Positions 22,219-33,500 of a stretch of 64,000 nt of DNA are shown in pieces. The position numbers and the translations under genes are program-made. The notes under the pieces are model-generated. The model ran no database searches. It saw only the letters and a list, made by a program, of their open reading frames with translations, and was not told the origin of the DNA. Source of the stretch: JBILXY01 sp044378055. Lineage in GTDB: Bacteria; Patescibacteriota; JACMRA01. Location of the stretch: assembly GCA_044378055.1 (NCBI GenBank), contig JBILXY010000002.1, positions 1 to 64,000 of the forward strand, in the 5' to 3' direction. Position 1 is the stretch's first letter, and each line of letters begins with the position of its first letter.

Positions 22219-24441
22219 ATGAAGGAAGGTATAATTCTAGATAATCTGAATGCTAATCAAGCTGAAGCGGTGCAAAGTGTTACTGGTTCTACTTTGGTAA
22301 TTGCTGGGGCTGGAAGTGGAAAAACTGCGGTTTTAACCAGAAGAGTGGCTTTTCTAATTGCTAACGGCCAGGTTCCAGGAAGAATTTTGTGTTTAACCTT
22401 CACCAATAAGGCTGCCAAGGAAATGAACAAAAGGGTTCATACTTTGTTGGGCGATGTGGGAATGAATTTACCTGAAATTCCACTTTGGAAGGAAGATTAT
22501 CTTCAAAACCCTTTGCTTGCTACTTTTCACTCGCTGGGGGTTAGGCTTCTGCGTGAATTTGGCAGTAAAATTGATTTAAAAAAGGAATTTAGCATTTTAG
22601 ATTCCGACGAACAGAAGAAAATTGTTCGTTCTATTTTGAAGGAATTGGATATTAGCGAAAAAAATGTTCAGCCAAGCTTGGTGCTTTACTTTATATCTCA
22701 GTGTAAGCAGGAATTATTGGATTCTAGTAATAGCCGAAAGTTAAACAAAGACTTTTTACCTATTTTCCACCAAATTTATGCTAAATACGAGCAAAAACTT
22801 AAACAAAGCCAAAGCGTAGATTTCGACGATTTATTAATGCTTCCATATATTATTCTACGAGATAATAATGATGTTTTGGAAATTTTAAGGCAACGCTGGT
22901 GGCATATAATGATCGACGAGTTTCAGGATACTAATAGTGCCCAGTTTAATTTGGTAAAATTGTTATGCCCTTATGCCTTGCTTGGAAAAATGGAAAAAGA
23001 TGTATTTGGTGTAGATTGTGAAAGGTCGCTTTTTGTGGTTGGTGATGATGCCCAAAGCATTTACGCCTTTAGAGGTTCTAAAATAGAAATTATTTTGAAT
23101 TTTGAAGATGAATATCCAAATACCAAGGAAATTGTTTTAAACCAAAATTATCGTTCTACCCAGCCTATTTTAGATTTAGCTGAAAAGATTTTAACCCATA
23201 ACCCAAGACAAAAAAAGAAGGAACTATTTACCGAAAACCCTGATACTTTGAAGGTAAATTATTATATGGCCAATAATGAAAGAGATGAAGGTGAATACAT
23301 TATTAGGCAACTTTACGAGCAATATGTGCTTCCTAAAAATGCTAGTAGCAGCGATGTTTTAGAGAATGACGATGTTAGTTTTCAACCAGATGCAAACGCC
23401 AGTGTGGATGATGCAGTTTCATTTTCACCTGCCACAAAACTAAGTAATAACGACCCTATTTCCAGAATGTTTGATGTTTATTTAGAAGATGCCACTTTTG
23501 CCCCAAGTTACAGCCTGCAAAATTACACTCCAGAAAGTTGGAGAGTACCTGAATACAAATGGCCAGAATTGGAAGACTTGAATAAATGTGTGGTTTTATA
23601 CCGAACCCATGCTCAAAGTAGGTCTTTAGAGGAAACTTTCCTTAAGTACCATCTCCCCTACCGGTTGGTGAGTGGTGTAAAATTTTTAGATAGAAAAGAA
23701 ATTAAAGATATTCTTTCAATTTTGAAGTTTTTAGCCAACGGAGACGATAAAATTTCGTTAAGTAGGTTTTTACCGTTGATTATTGAGGGTGTTGGTCCTA
23801 AAACTTTAGAGAAAATACTGGCCTATTTAGAAGATTTTAATTACCCACTTGCCCCTAAATTTCAAGACATTCTGTTCGATATTCTGCAAAAAATTCAAAG
23901 TTGCTGGACAGCTAGTACATCTTTAATAGATTTAACCAAACAATTGCTGGTTGTAACTGGTTATGGCAGATATTTGAAAGGTCAATACCCAATTAAAGAA
24001 GAATATGAGGCTAGAATTGAAAATATTGGTGAATTATATTCCTTAATGTTTGTTTTTGATGAAGATACTACCGTTAGCATGCAGGAAAGATTAACCAACT
24101 TCCTAGCCCAAATTGCCCTAATGGGCGCAGTTGATAATGATACAGACGAAAATTCGCCTAAAATTAGCTTGATGAGTTTGCACCAAAGCAAAGGGTTAGA
24201 GTATGAAACAGTATTTTTAGTTGGTGTAGAAGACGGACTTTTGCCCCATATTAACAGCTTTAACGAAGTTGGTGGAATGGAGGAAGAGGTTCGCCTGGCC
24301 TATGTTGGCGTAACCAGAGCTAAAAAATACCTGCATTTAATTAGCAGTGAAAGCAGAATTCAATTCGGGCAAATAAAAGCCAACCCAGTTTCCCGCATTT
24401 TCAGGCCATTTTTAGATACCCACACCACCAGAAAGAGGTAA
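22219..24441 (+). CDS. UvrD/PcrA/Rep-type superfamily 1 DNA helicase
   Basis: A 3'-5' DNA helicase of repair and replication. Motif I is VIAGAGSGKT, Ia is CLTFTNKAAKEM, II is MIDEFQDTN and III is VVGDDAQSIYAFRG. IV is LNQNYRS, V is LMSLHQSKGLEYETVF and VI is VRLAYVGVTRAKKYL. Between motifs IV and V (about residues 375-440) there is an acidic Ser/Asp-rich insert beginning ASSSDVLENDDVSF. The C-terminal tail seen in UvrD is absent; the protein ends soon after motif VI. Cotranscribed with the AI-2E permease. Confidence 0.92.
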   Translation: MKEGIILDNLNANQAEAVQSVTGSTLVIAGAGSGKTAVLTRRVAFLIANGQVPGRILCLTFTNKAAKEMNKRVHTLLGDVGMNLPEIPLWKEDYLQNPLLATFHSLGVRLLREFGSKIDLKKEFSILDSDEQKKIVRSILKELDISEKNVQPSLVLYFISQCKQELLDSSNSRKLNKDFLPIFHQIYAKYEQKLKQSQSVDFDDLLMLPYIILRDNNDVLEILRQRWWHIMIDEFQDTNSAQFNLVKLLCPYALLGKMEKDVFGVDCERSLFVVGDDAQSIYAFRGSKIEIILNFEDEYPNTKEIVLNQNYRSTQPILDLAEKILTHNPRQKKKELFTENPDTLKVNYYMANNERDEGEYIIRQLYEQYVLPKNASSSDVLENDDVSFQPDANASVDDAVSFSPATKLSNNDPISRMFDVYLEDATFAPSYSLQNYTPESWRVPEYKWPELEDLNKCVVLYRTHAQSRSLEETFLKYHLPYRLVSGVKFLDRKEIKDILSILKFLANGDDKISLSRFLPLIIEGVGPKTLEKILAYLEDFNYPLAPKFQDILFDILQKIQSCWTASTSLIDLTKQLLVVTGYGRYLKGQYPIKEEYEARIENIGELYSLMFVFDEDTTVSMQERLTNFLAQIALMGAVDNDTDENSPKISLMSLHQSKGLEYETVFLVGVEDGLLPHINSFNEVGGMEEEVRLAYVGVTRAKKYLHLISSESRIQFGQIKANPVSRIFRPFLDTHTTRKR

Positions 24442-24478
24442 AAATGAGTCGTCAAGGCGTGACCTTGCGTTATTAATA

Positions 24479-24507
24479 TTGCAAATATTGAATTTGTCCG
24501 GTATAAT
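24479..24507 (+). promoter_or_regulatory. Promoter of the giant DUF11 protein gene
   Basis: TTGCAA (24479-24484), a 17-base spacer, and a perfect TATAAT (24502-24507). The leader is about 32 bases long with no Shine-Dalgarno before the ATG at 24546. Confidence 0.65.
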
Positions 24508-24545
24508 CCATCGAAATAAAAATAAATACAAAAACCAAAATTAAT

Positions 24546-27500
24546 ATGGATATTAGGTTGTTGAAGAAAAATTTTTGGACCGGTGCTAAGCTAGGTTCTG
24601 ATTTTCTTCTTGTATTTGCGGTTTTTAGCCTTTTTTGGGACACTGCCAATTGGCAAATTTGGCTTGGCGGAAGTTGCTTTGTAATAGGAACCAGTTTAAT
24701 TTTAAAGTTATTTCCTAAGGAAAATTGGATATTAAATTTGTGTGTAGAAATATTTGGCACCGCAGCATTACTTTTTGCAGTTTTATTCCCTGCCACTTTG
24801 TTTAGATTTCAGCCATTAATAAGCATTTTTGTGTTGATTGGATTAGTTGCTTGGATGAATTTACATACTATCGAAGTAATTTTGAATAAGTATAGAATTA
24901 TTAGTTTAAGAAAGTACAAAACTGAAGGAGAATTGAAATTTGAAGAGTGGATGAGTGCCAAGAGGCAGAAGGAATTAGAAAAAATTGAATCGAATATTAA
25001 GAATAATGAGCTTGGAAAGAAAGATTTACTTGAAAACCATGATAAACCTAAAAATTTACTTTGGCTTTTTTTGTATTGGATGTTTAAAAACGGAATTTGG
25101 GTTGTTTTGCTGCTTTTACTTCTTATTTCCTATCTTTTTAACAGTTTCCAGAACCTTTCAAACCCAGTTCCAGCCTCTGCTTTAGCCGTTGCTAATGCCA
25201 CCACCGCACTTCCTGCAACCAACATGGTTGGGCAGAATTTTACCTTTACTACAAGCTTTAATAATGCTGGTACCACCGTTGGTTATTCACCTTTCGTTGA
25301 TCTTATTTTACCTGTAACAGGGGTAGATGGGGCCGGTGTTGCTATTGATGACGGTATAGATTTTGTTTCTGCTACCTATTTAGGGGTTCCAGTTACCAAT
25401 TACCAGCTTACTTTCCCGGTTTCTGGGGCTGGTTGTAGCGTTGGTCAAACCCCTGTAAATCACCCACTGGCTGTTACTAATGCCGGGGTGCCGACCACAG
25501 TTTGTGGAACTCCTGGAGATAAATTGGTTGTTCTAGCCCTACCCTTCGGCTCTTTTGTACCAACTCAACCTGCTGCACCAATTTCTGTAACTGCAAGTTT
25601 AAGCGCCCTAGCCGATGTAGGTACTCCGCTGACCATTCAAAGCAGAGCTGGGTTCAGATTTGGGAATACTCCTTTGAACGATTTTACCACTGATCCTAGT
25701 ATTTTAAGCGCTTTTAGTAACAGTAGCACCACTCCTGTAATTTTTAGTATTTCCAAAGCCTATATTGGGCCTGAAGATGAAACAACCACAGGACCAAATT
25801 TTGTAAGACAATATACTGTAACCGCCAACATTGCTGATGGACAAACCATTACCGCCCTTCGTTTACAAGATTTTCTTCCTAACAATCTGGCTTTTGTTTC
25901 TGTAAATGCTACTTCCCCTGCTGGGGCAGTGGTGAATTTAACCCCAACGGTGGGTTCACCAGCTAATTCCCCCAATAACGAATTAAGGGTAACTTGGCCC
26001 TCGGTAACTGGAACAACTTCAGCCGCAGATGCAACGCTGACTTTTTCAGTATTCGGAACAGATAATAATGCCAACAGTACCCCAGTTATAAGCCATTTAA
26101 CAGGAGATGATGTAACTGCAATAAATGATGCTAAGGGAAATGGAACTTGGGCCCCGGTTGATTCTAGGGACTTACCAACAACAGTTACTAGTGACGCTAC
26201 TTTAGTTGATCATACTTTGAATTTACGATCTATAGCTGTACAAAAAGGGGTGGCAGTTGTTGGTGGAGGCGGTGCTAGATCTGGCAGCGTTCTTCAATAC
26301 ACCTTAAACTTCCAGATTTCAGATTATTTTGCCTTCCAAAACCTAAATTTAACCGACATTATTTCAGATGGCCAAACTTTCGACACTTCTTTTACCCCAA
26401 CCCTAAGTTTAACCGAGCAAGGAAGCAATACTTCAGGTGGATTCAGCCCTTCTAGCTATACAGTAACTAGGGACATGCTGGTGACTGGCCAATCGACCAT
26501 TGATTTTGATTTAAATGCTGAATTAGCTGCCAGAGGTTTAAACACTCAAGTTTTAGGAGGCTGTATTCCTACATTAGGAGGCGCAGCCAATTGTACTACA
26601 ACCAATTTAGGGGCAACCACAGGGCAGATTGTGTTTAGAATGATTGTTCAAGATGATTTCAATAACGATTTTCCTTCAGGCGATCAAAGTGTGGATATTG
26701 GAGATATTCTTACAGGTGGGGTAACAATTAATGGAAGTCTGCTTAATAATTCCAACTTAACCCTAAACGGGCAAACCGAAGCCGACACTAGCGGTGCAAC
26801 CGTAACCATTGGTCTTGGTACAACCCAAAAAGATGTTTATGCAATTAACGGTAACACAACCCTGCCAAGCCCACTTAGAATAAGCCCAGGTGATGAAATA
26901 ACCTATAGACTTAGATATAATTTCCCAGTTTCTGATGAAGAAAATTTTTACTTAGAAGATTTCGTTCCATTACCTGCTCTTTCTACTGCTGGAATTAACA
27001 CAACCTTTGACACAACAGTTAGTGCCACCCCACCTCCAACAAATACGGCCAAATTTGGTCCTTCCGATACATTTTTTGGAATTTCCAATGACACTCCAGT
27101 TGTTACAATAGATGTACCAAGCAACTCGGTACGGTTTAGTTACGGAAATTTTGACGACCCCTTGAACAGGCCAAGTACAGCCGATATTTTATTCACCCTA
27201 ACAGTTACCGACACACCATTTGCCGATGGAGTTAATTTAGTTAACCAGGTTCGTTCCAATGTTGGAACCACCAATTCGGTAGGCCAAGTAGCCGATGCTA
27301 TAGTTCCTGTTATTCTTTCATTGCCTGGATTAAACACTACCAAAGGCATAGTTTCCAGCGATGTTCCTGCAGCAGTTTATACACCGGTAACCAGAGGGCC
27401 TGTTACTTTCAACAACCCAGGTGGTGCAAGTTGTACTTTAGCCAATCACAGATTTACTGGAACAATTAATTCAACTAACAGAACCGCAACACCAATCACA

Positions 27501-30500
27501 AGTAACATAAGCGGTTTAGACGCAGGCGATTTAGTAACCATGGTAACTACTGTTGAAAATACTGGTCTTGGGCCAAAAGGAGCCTTTAATGTTACTTTAA
27601 ACGATGTTTTACCAGCAGGGCTTACAATTCCAACAGGAGGATTAAATTTATGTGTTACCAACGGGGCCGGAACTCCATTAGCCTTTACCCCTGTAAACCC
27701 ATTAGATACAAACCCATGGGTACAAAGTGGAATTAGGTTGACCGACCCAAGTGGAATTCAAGGCGCAATTTCAGCTTTTGATGCCACAAGTGGAACAAAT
27801 ATTGTGGTTATAAGTTATGACTTAGCTGTTGCAACTTCCGCTTCACCTAGGCAGGTATTAACGAACCAAAGCATTCTTTCTAATTATACTGCTTCTGCTG
27901 CTGGGCCAAACTTTCTTTCTTCTTCCTTAACCGATTCAGCTAGTGTAACTTTAAGGGCTGGAACAACTGCCAAATCAATTCTTGGCACTAACCAAGCTAG
28001 TACTGCTGGTTTAAATGTAGCCATTGGTGAACAAGTTCAATATAGGGTGGTGGTTACTGTTCCAGAAGGAACCTCGGCAAGTTCAACTATTGTGGACACA
28101 TTGGATTCTGGGCTTGCTTTTGTTTCTGTAGATTCAATTACTTCCAGTTCAACCGATTTAACAACCAGTATAGTTGGTGGTTATCCAACAGTTTTAGCTA
28201 ACCGGGTTGTTTCAAGTAGCGGGGCTGGCGCGACCAATGCTGGAAGAGTTCTAACTTTAAACTTTGGTACTTTAACCAATGTGAACACCAATAATGCCGT
28301 AGCAGAAACCATTACCATTGATTATACAGTTGTGGTTATAAATACCGCAGGAGCCGTTCGTGGAACTAACTTAAATAACTCTGTTGTTTATAACTGGAAT
28401 AATGGTTCTGCCCAAAGTTTAGCGACCGTTTCAGCAACCAATGTTGTAGTTGTAGAGCCAACTTTATTAACCAGCAAAACTGCCAGCGTGGCCACTGGAG
28501 ACGCCAATGATATTATTACTTACACCGTTACAGTAAACCATTCCGGAGCTTCAAACTTAGCAGCATCAGAGGTCAGCTTAAGCGATATTATTCCTGCTGG
28601 AATTACTTACCAAACTGGAACTTTAGCCTATTTTTCAGGTGCTGTTCCAACTACTTTAACCGAAGCTAGCGGAACTATTACGGCCACCTGGACAACATTC
28701 CCGCTTGCAACAACTTCTGTGTTTAGATTCCAAGCTATAGTAAATACCAATGTAAATCCTTCACAACTTATTGCCAATGTGGCCAACACCCAGTGGACTT
28801 CTTTACCAGGAATAATTTCCACCACTCAATCCACTTTCAACACCTTAGCCACAGAAAGAACAGGAAATGTAGGTGATGTTGGAGGTGCTGCAAACAATTA
28901 CAGGGCTGCAGGAACTGCCAACTTTACTGTACTTGGAACTATTCCTTTAAAAACTATTGTTACCACTTCCGAAAGCTTCACTGGAAATGTAGCTGGTGTG
29001 GAAAGATTAGCAGTTGGTGAAATTGTAAGATACAGAATGGCCATTCGTGTACCTGAAGGAATTACCCCGGCTCTTGTTTTAACCGATAACCTGCCAGCTG
29101 GGCTTACCTTTATTAATGATGGAACTGCACTTTATGCCACAAGTTCAAACGGAGGTGTGGTTTCAAGCGTAGGTGCTTTGGCTGTTGGTTGTGATCAAGT
29201 AGGTTCTAGCAATGCAATTACTGCCACTTGTGCTATTCCGGGTGGAAATATTACTGGAAGCCCATTTAACGATGGAACTGACCCAAGTTTTGTGCTTGGA
29301 AGCATTACTAATACCGATAATGATGTTAATGAAGAATTCGTTATTGTGGAATTTAATGCTTTAGTTTCCAATGTGGCTGGTAACCAAGCCTTCAACCAAA
29401 CTACTTCGGCAGTTACAAATACAACTTTAGCTAACACTTTCCAAAGCTTTATTAATACATCTACTCTGGTTGGAACTTCAACAGCCCTTAACATTCAAGT
29501 GGCAGAACCATTGATTAATAATTTGGCTGAATCTTTAGTAGTTGTTCCTACCGATGCTGGTGATCCGATTGAATATAATATTACTTTCAGTAACACTGCC
29601 ACTGGAAATAATGCATCCCCAGCTTTTGATTTAACTTTGGTTGACCAACTAAGTTCTAACTTTGATTTGTTAACTGTTACCGTAACTTCTAAACCTGGAT
29701 ACACCAATGTAACCGACAATTCTGTTACCCCAACTGGACTTGCAAGCTTAGTTTTTGATAGATTAAACCCAGGTGATTCAATTACAGTAAGAATAACCGG
29801 ACAAGTTATAAGTGCCTTTAACCTTGGTGGTAATTTACAAAGCAATCCAAGTTTAAGATACACTTCCCTACCTGGAACTGGAACTGCTTCTAACCCAACT
29901 GGTTCTGTTACCCCAATTAGCCCTGCAACTTCAACTGAAAGAACTGGAACAACCTTGCCAGCTCAAAACGATTATCAGACTTTTGCTTCCTTTAATATTC
30001 CAACAGGTACAAATATTGGTGTCGATAAAATTACACCTGCAATCACCAGTTATACCATTGGTGAACAGCCAGTTTTCGACATTAGAGTTAACCTGCAAGA
30101 AGGTGTTATAAACAGTGTGAGGGTGAGAGACACCCTACCGGTTGGTTTGGATTTGGTTAGTTATCAGGTAATTACAACCGCGGCTGCAAGTTCAGGGGCT
30201 TTAAGCCAAGATTTTGCAGGAACTTTAAACCCAGAAACTTTATCAGTATCAGGTCAAAATGCTACTTGGAATTTTGGTAATGTTAATGTAACCTCGGATA
30301 ATATTAATACAAACAATACATTTATAATTAGAGTTACCACCAGAGTTAACAATTTACCTTCCAACATTAATAATTTTGTGCTGGTTAATAATTCCAGTGT
30401 AATTTATCAAAACCCTACCACCTTGCTTGATGTTACCGTAGTTGATCCTACCCCTGTAAGTATTACAGTTTTAGAACCAGTGATGAGTATTACCAAGGTG

Positions 30501-33500
30501 TTCAGCCCATCCAGCGCTGCACCAAACGATGTCGTAAATATTACATTAACTGCCACAAATAGCGGGGGATCTACTTCTTTCGAAACTAATATTCAAGATT
30601 TAGTTAACACAAGTTCCCACTTTACAAATGTCACCCCAATTACCACCCCAGTAGGATTTACATACTCAACTGCTCCTAGTGGCGGCAATACAATGGTAAC
30701 TTACACAGGTGGAAATATTCCTGCCGGTCAGAACAGAGTGTTTGTATTTTCAGCTCAAGTTCAAAGCACATTAGCGGGAGGGCAAACAATTAATAACTCG
30801 GCTTCTATAACCCAATCTACTACTCTTTCCGGTGTTTCAGCTTTTGAAAGATTAGAACCAGTTGTTAGTGGAAATGCCAACTTAGTTATTCAAGTTCCAG
30901 ATTTAGTTTTAACCAAAACTGATGCTCAAACTACAGTAATTCCAGGTCAAAACCTAGTTTATAACCTTACTGTTACCAATAGCGGAACATACAGGGCAGA
31001 TAATGTTACAATTACTGAAAACCTTCCTGCCAATACAACTTTTAGCGCCACAAACAGTTTACCAGATGTCTGGAGCGGAACAGGACCATACACCATAAAT
31101 ATTGGAACTTTAAACCCAGGACAGACCAGAATTGTAAGATTTGCAGTTCAAGTAAATGCTTCAGTACCAAGCGGAGTAACCAGCCTTACCAACAATGCCA
31201 GCGTAGTTGATGATGGAACCCATGGGGCAGATTTAACCCCTCTAAATAACCAAGCTACGGATGTTGATGTTTTAAATGCCACCCCAGATTTAACCATAAC
31301 CAAAACCGACGGAAATGTAACTGTAACTACTGGAGACTTGATTACCTATACTTTGGGATACAATAATGCGGGCAATCAAAATGCCACTGGTGTGGTAATT
31401 TCTGAAACCGTTCCTGCCAATACCACCTTCAATTCTGCCGGCTCAACATCGGGCTGGAGTTGTACTAATGGGGCAATCGCTGGAAGTGTTTGTAACTTTA
31501 CCATAGGAAACCTTTCGGTAGGTACAAGCGGTTCTGTAAACTTCGCCGTAACCACCAATGCTACAATACCTGCTGGCGTAAATAATATAACCAACACTGC
31601 CACAATTACCGATGATGGAACTAATGGAATTGACCCTACCCCCGTAAACAACCAAGCCACTGAACCTACCCCAATTACCGCCACCCCAGATATTGTAATT
31701 ACCAAAACTGATGGCCAAACTACTGTTCTACCAAGCCAAACTTTAACTTATACTTTAACAATTTCAAATGTTGGTAACCAAGGGGCATCAGGAGTGGTAA
31801 TATCAGATACTTTGCCTGCTGGAATGAACTATAATTCTTCTTCAAATGCTGGTGTTCCAAGCGGACAAACAATTACATGGCCAACAATTTCACTGGCTGC
31901 TGGTGCTGTTATAACTAGAACTGTTACAGTTACATTAAACAGTAATTTCCCTTCTGGAGTAAATAGTTTAACCAACAACGCCGCTGCTAATGATGATGGA
32001 ACAAACGGAGCTGATCCTACCCCATTGAATAATGCAACTACTGATGTTGATACTTTAAATGCAGCCCCAGATTTAAGAATTACCAAAACTGATGGCGGCG
32101 CAACCCCTGTTCCAGGCAATAACCTTATTTATACTTTAAATTACGATAATATCGGCAACCAAAACGCCACCGGTGTAGTTATAACCGAGACTGTTCCTAA
32201 TGATACTACTTTCAGTACAACAGGATCTAGTGTTGGTTGGAGCTGTGCTAATGGTGCTGTGGCTGGAACAACTTGTTCGTTTAATGTTGGAAACTTTAAT
32301 GTTGGAGCTACTGGAAGTATTACATTTGCTGTTTTAGTAGATAATCCTTTGCCTAGTGGTGTTGATACAATTACCAATACTGTTTCTATTGCTGATGATG
32401 GTACTAATGGTGTGGATCAGAATTTAGCCGATAACCAAGCAACCGAAACAACCCCAGTTATTGCCGCCCCAGAAATTTCCATAACCAAAACCGATGGTAA
32501 AACCAATTTGGATCCTGACGAATTAAATACTTACACTTTAACCATCACCAACAATGGTAATCAAGATGCTACCGGAGTGGTTATTACCGACACATTGCCT
32601 CTTTCACTTGGCTATCTAACTTCAAGCGATTCAGGTGTATTTGCAAGCCCTACAATAACTTGGCCAACTATAACCTTGGCAGCAGGCCAAACAGTAACAA
32701 GAACAGTGGATGTTGTGGTTGCAGATTCTGCCCCAATTCCTGCCGGTCTTGAAACTATAAGAAACGAAGCTTCAGCTAATGATGATGGAACAAACGGAGC
32801 CGACCCTATTCCAGCCAATAACATAACCGAGGATATTGACACCATAACTGGTTTACCAGACTTAAGAATTACCAAAACAGATAACCAAACTACTGCTACA
32901 CCAAATCAGCTGGTTATTTACAATCTTAATGTTCAAAACACAGGTAATCAAAATGCTTCGGGGGTTATTGTAACTGAAACTGTTCCTGCTGGAAGTACTT
33001 TTGTGGCTTCATCAAGCACTCCAGGCTGGGTTTGTGCTGGCGGAGGAATTGCAGGAAGCACTTGTACATTTAGCCTTGGTGGTTTAAACGGAGGAAGCTC
33101 TGCGCCACTAGATTTTGCCGTGCAAACAGATACAACAATTAGCGTTCCAAGTTTAATTAACACAACCACAGTAGCCGATGACGGTTTAGGCGGAATTGAT
33201 GCAACCCCATTGAACAATACATCAACTGATACAGATAATTTCCTTGGTAATCCTGATATATCTGTAACTAAAGACGACCTTTTGACTATAGCAAACCCAG
33301 GACAAATTTTACCTTACAGCATAACTGTTACCAATTTAGGAAATGTTATTTCCACAGGTATTTCCGTGATAGACACAATTCCAGTACAAACTAACTTTGT
33401 AAGTGCTTCAAATTCAGGAACTTACAACCCAACTGGAAGAACAGTTTCTTGGAACATACCAACTTTAACCCCAGGTCAAAGTGTAATTTTCACAACCAAC